From: Abiotrophia sp965245735
Lineage (GTDB): Bacteria; Bacillota; Bacilli; Lactobacillales; Aerococcaceae
Length of the DNA stretch: 49,206 nt
Direction: 5' to 3'
NCBI GenBank assembly: GCA_965245735.1
Contig: CBDFAX010000014.1
Coordinates: forward strand, 1-49,206
How positions within the stretch are numbered: position 1 is the stretch's first letter; the number at the start of each line of letters is the position of its first letter. The translations under genes were made by a program, and so were the position numbers. Below are positions 9,901-17,434 of the stretch, piece by piece. A model generated the notes under the pieces. That model was not told the origin of the DNA. It did no database searches and saw nothing but the letters and a program-made list of their open reading frames with translations.

Positions 9901-12900
9901 CGACATATTGTTTATCTGGCGTGAAGGTAATCGAACCATCTGAATTGATAGAATATTCACCTACGCCTGGGACGGACTTCGTGGTCTTACCATCTTCAAA
10001 AGTCATTGGACTATCCAGATCAATCGGCACAGCCGGATCCCCTGGGGTAAAGACTGGGCTTCCGGTTTGGGCCAGACCTTGCGGACCTGTTGAAGTAGCT
10101 GGGCTACTTGTTGGCGTTACCTTGGTCACCGTCGGCGTATAAGTCGCAGTGACTTCCGTACCGTTCTTATCGACACGTTTAAGGGTGACTGGAGCTGGTG
10201 TCCCAACATACTGCTTGTCTGGGGTAAAGGTAATGGAACCATCTGGGTTGATGGTGTAGACACCAACGTTTGGTACAGTCTTGGTGCTTGAGCCATCCTC
10301 GAAGGTCATTGGCTTAGCATCATCCAGTGGTACTAATGGATCACCTTCGGTGAAAGTTGGTGTGCCCTTTTGTGGTTGGCCTTGAACGCCGTTCGATGTA
10401 GCGTCAGTACCTGTTGGCGTTACCTTGGTCACAGTTGGCGTATATTGAGCCGTCACTTCGGTCCCGTTCTTGTCAACACGCTTAACAGTGACTGGGGCCG
10501 GTGTCCCCACATATTGCTTGTCTGGGGTAAAGGTGACAGAGCCATCTGGGTTGATGGAGTATTCACCTACACCAGGTACAGTCTTAGTAGGTTGACCGTC
10601 TTCGAAGGTCATTGGGCTATCCAAGTCGATTGGTACTGCTGGATCGCCAGGTGTAAAGACTGGGGTACCGGTTTGTGGAATGCCCTGAACGCCGTTTGAT
10701 GTAGCGTCAGTGCTTGTTGGTGTTACTTTGGTCACAGTTGGAGTGTACTTAGCCGTCACTTCCGTCCCGTTCTTGTCTACACGCTTAACAGTAACTGGGG
10801 CCGGTGTCCCCACATACTGCTTGTCTGGGGTAAAGGTAATAGAACCATCTGAGTTGATGGTGTATACACCAACACCTGGCACCGTCTTAGTTGCTTGGCC
10901 ATCTTCAAAAGTCATTGGGCTATCCAAGTCGATTGGCACGGCTGAGTCACCTGGCGTGAAGACTGGGGTCCCTGTTTGTGGAACACCCTGAACACCGTTC
11001 GATGTTGCATCAGTACTTGTTGGCGTTACCTTGGTTACGGTTGGAGTGTACTTAGCGGTTACTTCTGTCCCGTTCTTGTCTACGCGTTTGACTACAACTG
11101 GGTCTGGTGTTCCAACGTATTGCTTGTCTGGCGTAAAGGTAATCGTACCATCTGATTCAATGACATAGGTCCCGACATTTGGCACCTTCTTAGTGCTTGA
11201 GCCATCCTCGAAGGTCATTGGCTTGGTATCATCAAGTGGCACCAATGGATCACCCTCGGTGAAAGTTGGTGTGCCTTTTTGTGGCTGACCTTGTAGGCCT
11301 TCCGAGGTCGCGTTGGTGCTAGTTGGTGTTACTCTTGTCACAGTTGGCGTGTACTTAGCCGTCACTTCCGTACCGTTCTTGTCAACACGCTTAACAGTAA
11401 CTGGGGCCGGTGTCCCCACATATTGCTTGTCTGGGGTAAAGGTAATCGTTCCGTCTGGGTTGATGGTGTAGACACCGACACCTGGCACAGTCTTAGTTGG
11501 CTGCCCATCTTCAAAGGTCATTGGGCTATCCAAGTCGATTGGCACGGCTGAGTCACCTGGTGTGAAGACTGGGGTTCCTGTTTGTGGAACGCCTTGAACG
11601 CCGTTCGATGTGGCGTCAGTGCTTGTTGGAGTCACTTTCGTTACCGTTGGCGTGTACTTAGCGGTCACTTCAGTACCATTCTTATCCACACGTTTTACGA
11701 CTACAGGATCTGGTGTTCCAACGTATTGCTTGTCTGGCGTAAAGGTAATCGTACCATCTGATTCAATGACATAGGTCCCGACATTTGGCACCTTCTTAGT
11801 GCTTGAGCCATCCTCGAAGGTCATTGGCTTGGTATCATCAAGTGGCACCAATGGATCACCCTCGGTGAAAGTTGGTGTGCCCTTTTGTGGCTGACCTTGA
11901 ACACCATTCGATGTGGCATCAGTACTTGTTGGCGTTACCTTGGTCACAGTTGGGGTGTACTTAGCCGTCACTTCCGTACCGTTCTTGTCTACACGTTTGA
12001 CCACAACTGGATCTGGCGTCCCAACATATTGCTTGTCTGGTGTGAAGGTGATGGTACCATCTGGGTTAATGGTGTAGACACCAACACCTTGCACGGTCTT
12101 AGTTGGCTGTCCGTCTTCAAAGGTCATTGGGCTGTCCAAATCAATTGGCACTGCTGGGTCACCTGGCGTGAAGACAGGGGTCCCTGTTTGTGGAACGCCT
12201 TGAACGCCGTTTGATGTAGCGTCAGTACTTGTTGGTGTAACCTTAGTCACAGTTGGGGTGTACTTAGCCGTTACTTCCGTACCGTTCTTGTCTACACGTT
12301 TTACGACTACTGGATCTGGCGTCCCAACATATTGCTTGTCTGGTGTGAAAGTGATGGAGCCATCTGACTCAATGACATAGGTCCCGACATTTGGCACTTT
12401 CTTGGTGCTTGAACCATCCTCGAAGGTCATTGGCTTGGCATCATCAAGTGGTACTAATGGATCACCTTCGGTGAATGTTGGTTTGCCCTTTTGTGGCTGA
12501 CCTTGAACACCTGTGGACTCTGCGTTGGTACTTGTTGGCGTCACTTTGGTCACAGTTGGCGTGTATTGAGCGGTCACTTCAGTCCCGTTCTTGTCAACAC
12601 GTTTTACAACTACAGGATCTGGGGTCCCAACATATTGTTTCTCTGGCGTAAAGGTAATCGCTCCATCTGACTCAATGACATAGGTCCCGACATTTGGCAC
12701 TTTCTTGGTGCTTGAGCCATCCTCGAAGGTCATTGGCTTGGTATCATCAAGTGGCACCAATGGATCACCCTCGGTGAAAGTTGGAGTCCCCTTTTGTGGC
12801 TGGCCTTGGACACCGTTCGAAGTGGCATCAGTGCTTGTTGGGGTTACTTTAGTTACAGTTGGCGTGTACTTAGCAGTCACTTCCGTCCCGTTCTTATCGA

Positions 12901-15900
12901 CGCGTTTAACAGTAACCGGAGCTGGGGTACCCACATATTGTTTATCTGGCGTGAAAGTGATGGAACCATCTGGGTTGATGGTATAGACCCCGACACCTGG
13001 CACCGTCTTAGTTGGCTGGCCATCTTCAAAAGTCATTGGACTATCCAAGTCGATTGGTACTGCCTTGTCACCCGGTGTGAAGACTGGTGTCCCTGTTTGT
13101 GGTTGGCCTTGAACACCGTTCGATGTGGCGTCAGTGCTTCTTGGCGTCACTTTCGCTACGGTTGGCGTGTAAGTAGCCGTCACCTCAGTCCCATTCTTGT
13201 CAACACGTTTTACAACTACAGGATCTGGTGTCCCAACGTATTGTTTCTCTGGTGTGAAGGTAATCGTTCCATCTGATTCAATGACGTAGGTCCCAACATT
13301 TGGCACTTTCTTGGTGCTTGAGCCATCCTCGAAGGTCACTGGCTTGGTATCATCAAGTGGTACTAATGGATCACCTTCGGTGAATGTTGGTTTGCCCTTT
13401 TGCGGCTGACCTTGTAGGCCTTCCGAGGTCGCATTGGTGCTTGTTGGTGTTACTTTAGTTACGGTTGGCGTGTACTTAGCAGTCACTTCAGTCCCGTTCT
13501 TGTCCACGCGTTTAACAGTGACTGGTGCTGGTGTCCCAACGTATTGCTTGTCTGGTGTAAAGGTGACAGAGCCATCTGAGTTGATGGTGTAGACCCCGAC
13601 ACCTGGCACCGTCTTAGTTGGCTGCCCATCTTCGAAAGTCATTGGACTATCCAAGTCGATTGGCACAGCATCATCACCTGGTGTGAAGACTGGCGTCCCG
13701 GTTTGTGGTTGGCCTTGAACACCGTTCGATGTGGCATCAGTGCTAGTTGGCGTCACTTTCGTTACGGTTGGCGTGTAAGTAGCTGTCACTTCAGTCCCAT
13801 TCTTGTCAACACGTTTTACAACTACTGGATCTGGGGTCCCAACATATTGTTTCTCTGGTGTGAAGGTAATCGTCCCATCTGATTCAATAACGTAGGTCCC
13901 GACATTCGGTACCTTCTTGGTGCTTGAACCATCCTCGAAGGTCATCGGCTTGGTATCATCAAGTGGTACTAATGGATCACCCTCGGTGAATGTTGGCTTG
14001 CCCTTTTGTGGCTGACCTTGTAGGCCTTCCGAGGTCGCATTGGTGCTAGTTGGGGTTACCTTGGTCACCGTTGGCGTATAAGTAGCCGTCACTTCGGTCC
14101 CGTTCACATCGACACGTTTGACGGTTACTGGCGCTGGTGTCCCGACATATTGTTTCTCAGGCGTGAAAGTAATGGAGCCATCTGAGTTGATGGTGTAAAC
14201 CCCAACACCTTGAACGGTCTTAGTTGTCTGACCGTCTTCGAAGGTCATTGGCTTGCTATCGTCAAGCGGTACCGCAGGGTCTCCCGCTGTAAAGGTTGGC
14301 TTACCAGACTGAGCTTGACCTTGCAGACCAGTTGAGCTGTCGTTGATGCTAGTTGGCGTTACCTTAGTTACCGTAGGCTGATAACGTGCTCGGTGGGCTT
14401 TGCCATCCGCGTCCATGACTTGAACAACGACAGGATCTGGTGTTCCAAAGAAGCTCTTGTTAGGCTTGAAGGTCACTTGACCAGTGTTTGGATCCAATTC
14501 ATAGGTCCCCACTTGCTGACCATTAGCCATGGCAGGCACCGAATTACCCACTAAGGGCTGACCACTAGCATCTACAAAGCTAGCAGGACGAGTCGCATCT
14601 GGTGTGACGGGAGTCGCATTCGCATCATCATCGTTAAAGACAAGGGTTTTATTTTGTTCCAAGCCTTGGAGGCCATTTGACTCGTAATTTGGAATTTTCC
14701 GAACGGTTGGCACATAACGGCCGTCCATATTGTTGAGCATGTCATTCTTATTTGGATCTGCTGCATCGCTAGACTGCCAATTAGTAGAGCTACCGTTGCT
14801 GTCCTTCCAGCGAATGTTAATGCCATCGGCTGTCCCTGAAAAATCAGCAGTCGGCGTAAAGGCCACTTGAACCTCATTACCATTGTGGGTAACTACATAA
14901 GTCCCTTCAGGTCGCACATAAGTATTGCCACTAGTTGGCGTCAGCACATTGCCTTGATTGTCCAAGACTTGAGGTGCTTGCGTGCTCATGACCGTATTGA
15001 CAGTGTCGTCTGAGCGGTCTGTTCCCTTAGGGGTAAAGTGGAGGCTGGCTGTCTGAGTTTGACCGGTAAAACCATCCGTGCTTTGCTTTTCGCCTTGAGG
15101 TGGATAGATACGGTGCAGGAGCATGTCTTCGACTTCCCCACTGAAGGCAAAGCCCGTAGGTTTATCGATATCTCCTGCATTGGTTGCAATCCGAAGCCGC
15201 ATGCCTAACTGGTTAACGGTCCCCCCTGTTAAACCTGGAACGGCATTAAAGGTCAAGGTATGGTCGCCCGCTGCAGTGATTTCCTTTACCTCACTGGCTT
15301 CATTATCGTCAAAAACGCCATTTTGGTTGAAGTCAACCCAGGCCTTGATATAGGCCTTAGGATTCCCATTTGGACTGGCCTTAATCTTGAGTTTGTAGGT
15401 CCCATTTTGAGCCTTGCTTAGATCAAGCAGGTCATTAGAGTTAGCCAATTGCTCATCCGTCAATAACTGGCTAGCACCCTCGTCCGCTAATTCCTTGCGA
15501 TCGTCAAAGGTCCAATCATTGGCCGTCTCAACGTCAATATCGGCAGGCGTTGTTCCCAAGTATGGTTGGTTAATGGTGGCATTGGTCAAAGAATCCCGTG
15601 ATGAGACAGTATGGAAGGCTTCGCCATAACTATCTGGGGCATCACTACCATCAACCACTAAGAAGCCCATCATCATGGCTTGTTGGCCAGAAGAGGCCAC
15701 ATAGAAACCAACTTCTGAAGCGCCACGAGTCATCACGACCGGTACCGTACGTTCGTTGGAGAGGTTAGGCCCAAAGACTTGGGTGCCTAAACCACCGGTC
15801 ACCGTATCTGGACTCAGGTATTTATCCCAGTCCACGCTCTTATCACGTAGGATTAAGAGATTTCTGCGCTTATTATCATCTTCTACCATTTTCTTGGTGA

Positions 15901-17095
15901 TGACAGTATAAGGCTCTTTGGCAGCTGTTCCATTTTTCCATTCACCTAGGTATTCCCAGCCAGCCCCGTTGGTCGTGAAGATCGCAAATTCACCAGGGTT
16001 AGCATCTTCCCCATCGGCCATAACAACCGATGGCTGAACACGCTTGCCGCGGTAGGTTGCTTCAATATTGAACTTTACCCCCCAGTTTGTAGAGTTCGCT
16101 GGTAAAACAATCTGAGTCTTGCGTCCCTGGGTATTAAAGCCTTGGTCCCGTATGGTTGTCCATTGGTTTTGAATAGCCCCCTTGACAGAAGGTGCTACGC
16201 GTCCATATTGTGGCGCTGATTTTAGGAAATCGTTCTTGGCATCTGGATTGTAGGTCCCGGCAGAGGCCGTCCCTTCCACCCGTTTCTTATAGATTTCGGT
16301 AGAGTTAAAGGGCTTTAGCTCGGTGACGGTCAAGGTCACTTCATAGCCAGGTGAGATTTCTTTCTTGTAGATGGTCCCTACTTGAAGGCCGCCACTAGCG
16401 TCCAAATTCTTCCAACTAGCATTGTCGGAGAAATCAAGCCAGGTAATTTGCTTGGCTAATTGCACGCTGTTCTTGCGCTCGGACTCTTCCCAGGTTGGCT
16501 TGGCCACACGTGGCACAGAGGTCGCGTCATCCGCCCCTGCAGGACCAGTCCCAGGAGTAATCCCCGTTGCCCCGCTATCGCGGAAACCTGTCCCTTGCGG
16601 AATGGGTTGGCCTTGGTTAGTTGCCCGTGGCATGGAAGCTGTGCTTGGCTTAGGCACTGGCTTGACCGCATAACTCGGAGTCCGTCTGGCTGGTTTGTTA
16701 GCCTCAGCTGGACTTTCGGCATTTGCAGTTGGGGCAGCTACTTCTTCTGCCTTCTTATCTACTTCTTGACTAGCTTGGCTTTCTTTTTCTTCTTGGCTAG
16801 TTGCTGACTCAGCTTCTGAGCTTTGACTAGCGCTCGACTCAGCTACCTGGCTTTCTGGCGCTGGCGTCTCAGCACTGGCTTCTTCACTGGCTGATGTCGC
16901 CGGCACTTCTAGGCTAGCCTCGGTACTGGTGGCATTGGACACTTCTTGCGCCGTCACCACAGGACCGTTAGCAAAATAAATCCCGAAAGCTACCGCAACA
17001 GAAGCCGCACCAAAGCTATACTTCTTAATGCCGTAGCGGGTGATTTTTTCACCTTTACGTTGTTCGTTCATCAGCTTATTACGTTTACTGAACAT
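6926..17095 (-). CDS. Giant CshA-type LPXTG adhesin, upstream copy (3389 aa)
   Basis: Complete cell-wall-anchored fibrillar adhesin. Order of parts: YSIRK-type signal (residues about 20-36), Ser/Glu/Ala-rich linker to about 150, ligand-binding head like the CshA non-repetitive region (about 190-480), GEVED domain ending in FSGEVEDM (about 530-690), one divergent repeat, 21 canonical 101-residue CshA repeats (about 912-3034), three divergent repeats, then LPATG at about 3352 followed by a hydrophobic segment and RKRQATDED. The anchor predicts sortase A attachment. CshA of S. gordonii is about 2500 residues, so this copy is long because of extra repeats. The ATG at 17095 has GGAAGGA 9 nt upstream. 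It is followed by its own terminator and then by a paralogue in the same orientation. Family role: adhesion to host matrix and co-aggregation; ligand unknown. Confidence 0.93.
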   Translation of the reverse strand: MFSKRNKLMNEQRKGEKITRYGIKKYSFGAASVAVAFGIYFANGPVVTAQEVSNATSTEASLEVPATSASEEASAETPAPESQVAESSASQSSEAESATSQEEKESQASQEVDKKAEEVAAPTANAESPAEANKPARRTPSYAVKPVPKPSTASMPRATNQGQPIPQGTGFRDSGATGITPGTGPAGADDATSVPRVAKPTWEESERKNSVQLAKQITWLDFSDNASWKNLDASGGLQVGTIYKKEISPGYEVTLTVTELKPFNSTEIYKKRVEGTASAGTYNPDAKNDFLKSAPQYGRVAPSVKGAIQNQWTTIRDQGFNTQGRKTQIVLPANSTNWGVKFNIEATYRGKRVQPSVVMADGEDANPGEFAIFTTNGAGWEYLGEWKNGTAAKEPYTVITKKMVEDDNKRRNLLILRDKSVDWDKYLSPDTVTGGLGTQVFGPNLSNERTVPVVMTRGASEVGFYVASSGQQAMMMGFLVVDGSDAPDSYGEAFHTVSSRDSLTNATINQPYLGTTPADIDVETANDWTFDDRKELADEGASQLLTDEQLANSNDLLDLSKAQNGTYKLKIKASPNGNPKAYIKAWVDFNQNGVFDDNEASEVKEITAAGDHTLTFNAVPGLTGGTVNQLGMRLRIATNAGDIDKPTGFAFSGEVEDMLLHRIYPPQGEKQSTDGFTGQTQTASLHFTPKGTDRSDDTVNTVMSTQAPQVLDNQGNVLTPTSGNTYVRPEGTYVVTHNGNEVQVAFTPTADFSGTADGINIRWKDSNGSSTNWQSSDAADPNKNDMLNNMDGRYVPTVRKIPNYESNGLQGLEQNKTLVFNDDDANATPVTPDATRPASFVDASGQPLVGNSVPAMANGQQVGTYELDPNTGQVTFKPNKSFFGTPDPVVVQVMDADGKAHRARYQPTVTKVTPTSINDSSTGLQGQAQSGKPTFTAGDPAVPLDDSKPMTFEDGQTTKTVQGVGVYTINSDGSITFTPEKQYVGTPAPVTVKRVDVNGTEVTATYTPTVTKVTPTSTNATSEGLQGQPQKGKPTFTEGDPLVPLDDTKPMTFEDGSSTKKVPNVGTYVIESDGTITFTPEKQYVGTPDPVVVKRVDKNGTEVTATYTPTVTKVTPTSTDATSNGVQGQPQTGTPVFTPGDDAVPIDLDSPMTFEDGQPTKTVPGVGVYTINSDGSVTFTPDKQYVGTPAPVTVKRVDKNGTEVTAKYTPTVTKVTPTSTNATSEGLQGQPQKGKPTFTEGDPLVPLDDTKPVTFEDGSSTKKVPNVGTYVIESDGTITFTPEKQYVGTPDPVVVKRVDKNGTEVTATYTPTVAKVTPRSTDATSNGVQGQPQTGTPVFTPGDKAVPIDLDSPMTFEDGQPTKTVPGVGVYTINPDGSITFTPDKQYVGTPAPVTVKRVDKNGTEVTAKYTPTVTKVTPTSTDATSNGVQGQPQKGTPTFTEGDPLVPLDDTKPMTFEDGSSTKKVPNVGTYVIESDGAITFTPEKQYVGTPDPVVVKRVDKNGTEVTAQYTPTVTKVTPTSTNAESTGVQGQPQKGKPTFTEGDPLVPLDDAKPMTFEDGSSTKKVPNVGTYVIESDGSITFTPDKQYVGTPDPVVVKRVDKNGTEVTAKYTPTVTKVTPTSTDATSNGVQGVPQTGTPVFTPGDPAVPIDLDSPMTFEDGQPTKTVQGVGVYTINPDGTITFTPDKQYVGTPDPVVVKRVDKNGTEVTAKYTPTVTKVTPTSTDATSNGVQGQPQKGTPTFTEGDPLVPLDDTKPMTFEDGSSTKKVPNVGTYVIESDGTITFTPDKQYVGTPDPVVVKRVDKNGTEVTAKYTPTVTKVTPTSTDATSNGVQGVPQTGTPVFTPGDSAVPIDLDSPMTFEDGQPTKTVPGVGVYTINPDGTITFTPDKQYVGTPAPVTVKRVDKNGTEVTAKYTPTVTRVTPTSTNATSEGLQGQPQKGTPTFTEGDPLVPLDDTKPMTFEDGSSTKKVPNVGTYVIESDGTITFTPDKQYVGTPDPVVVKRVDKNGTEVTAKYTPTVTKVTPTSTDATSNGVQGVPQTGTPVFTPGDSAVPIDLDSPMTFEDGQATKTVPGVGVYTINSDGSITFTPDKQYVGTPAPVTVKRVDKNGTEVTAKYTPTVTKVTPTSTDATSNGVQGIPQTGTPVFTPGDPAVPIDLDSPMTFEDGQPTKTVPGVGEYSINPDGSVTFTPDKQYVGTPAPVTVKRVDKNGTEVTAQYTPTVTKVTPTGTDATSNGVQGQPQKGTPTFTEGDPLVPLDDAKPMTFEDGSSTKTVPNVGVYTINPDGSITFTPDKQYVGTPAPVTLKRVDKNGTEVTATYTPTVTKVTPTSSPATSTGPQGLAQTGSPVFTPGDPAVPIDLDSPMTFEDGKTTKSVPGVGEYSINSDGSITFTPDKQYVGTPAAVVVKRVDKNGTEVTATYTPTVTKVTPTSEDVSSTGLQGQPQTGTPTFTPGNPEVPMDDTVPMTFEDGSTTKSVPGVGEYTINPDGSITFTPDKQFVGKPDPVRVKRADKNGTPVTADYQVEVTRVTPTSTPATSTGLQGQPQTGSPVFKEGAPEIPMDDTVPMTFEDGSTTKSVPGVGDYSINPDGSITFTPDKQFVGTPDPVTVKRVDKNGTPVTSTYTPTVTKVTPTSTPATSTGLQGLPQTVSPSFKEGAPEVPMDDKVPMTFEDGSSTKKVPNVGEYIINPDGSITFTPDKQFVGTPDPVTVKRVDKNGTPVTATYTPTVTKVTPTSTPASSTGLQGLPQTGSPVFTPGNPEVPMDDTVPMTFEDGSSTKTVPNVGIYTINPDGSITFTPDKQFVGTPDPVTVKRVDKNGTPVTATYTPTVTKVTPTSTPATSTGAQGLPQTASPSFTPGDPEVPMDDTVPMTFEDGSSTKTVPNVGEYTINPDGSITFTPDKQFVGTPDPVTVKRVDKNGTPVTATYTPTVTKVTPTSTPATSTGAQGLPQTASPSFTPGDPAVPMDDTVPMTFEDGSSIKSIPGVGEYVINPDGSITFTPDKQFVGMPDPVMVKRVDKNGTPVTATYQATVLPVAPIANDDYSSGVVNQAQTGQVKFVPGSANINGTEQSVDLVPGSLKFVVNGQAVADTTIPALDQAGKQVGTYSLAQDGTVTFTPNPGYVGQPVPARIQATDLNGTTAEATYSPVVNASVTSEGMKGQNQSKLPDFKGQVDTKVPAYLEGGVTSVTVPGQGTYTVNPETGQVTFTPEADFVGQATPITVIRRDVNGKELKIQYIPTVYGQVKTPDLTSSTGYPGEKQTGTPVFEGDVDLTIPATFENGQTELTVPGEGTYVLNPDGSVTFTPEAGFVGRASGVTVVRVDRNGRKVTAQYVPTVVPVPVTPSEPEVQTQGLLPATGEAPDYSFFSGVALTILASVGLVATRKRQATDED
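7994..14360 (-). repeat. Array of 21 CshA repeats with alternating A/B units
   Basis: Twenty-one 303-bp units fill 6.36 kb. Two main types can be told apart. Type A has VPIDLDSP and KTVPGVGVYTINPDG; type B has VPLDDTKP and KKVPNVGTYVIESDG. From the N-terminal side units 1-15 read roughly A B A B A B B A B A B A A B A, giving a 606-bp higher-order repeat. Units 16-21 are a third type with VPMDDTVP and KNGTPVTATYTP. Boundaries are accurate to a few tens of bases. Confidence 0.88.
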
Positions 17096-17230
17096 TCACA
17101 TTCGTCCTTCCAATCATTAGGTATCAAAACAGGTCTATTGGCATCAGTATATTTTCCCCTTATCATGAGCAAACCTCAACTTTGAAAAGGGCTTCCATCT
17201 AGGGCAGAGACCGTTTTTGTCACGTTAATA

Positions 17231-17259
17231 ATTATAATACAGAGCTGAGTAATTTGCAT
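17231..17259 (-). promoter_or_regulatory. Probable promoter of upstream adhesin
   Basis: Minus-strand ATGCAA (17254-17259), 17-bp spacer, perfect TATAAT (17231-17236). The inferred leader is about 130 nt. The 17096-17434 gap otherwise contains only this leader, AT-rich DNA and the glg terminator. Confidence 0.5.
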
Positions 17260-17397
17260 CCATTTTTTTAGCATTTTGCCCTCATTATTATCAATCGATA
17301 TATTTTCTATCGTAAATATTCAGTTAATCCTCTTCATAATTCACATACCATAGGGTTCCATATCGCTATTTTTATCAGACAATATCCCTCTAATGTA

Positions 17398-17430
17398 CAA
17401 AAAAAAGACCGAGACTGGGCTCGGTCTTTA
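17398..17430 (-). terminator. Terminator of the glycogen operon
   Basis: AAAGACCGAG (17404-17413) pairs with CTCGGTCTTT (17420-17429) around a 6-nt loop and is followed on the minus strand by a long T run. It lies just after the glgP stop. Confidence 0.9.
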
Positions 17431-17434
17431 GTCT

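Noticed and set aside
7049..13276. Many open frames on the plus strand across the adhesin repeats
   Set aside because: They recur with the 303-bp period, have no ribosome-binding sites and are shadows of the minus-strand repeat coding sequence.
112..14360. Regularly spaced repeats suggesting a CRISPR array or satellite
   Set aside because: The unit is 303 bp, wholly coding and in frame, with no short repeat-spacer structure and no cas genes.
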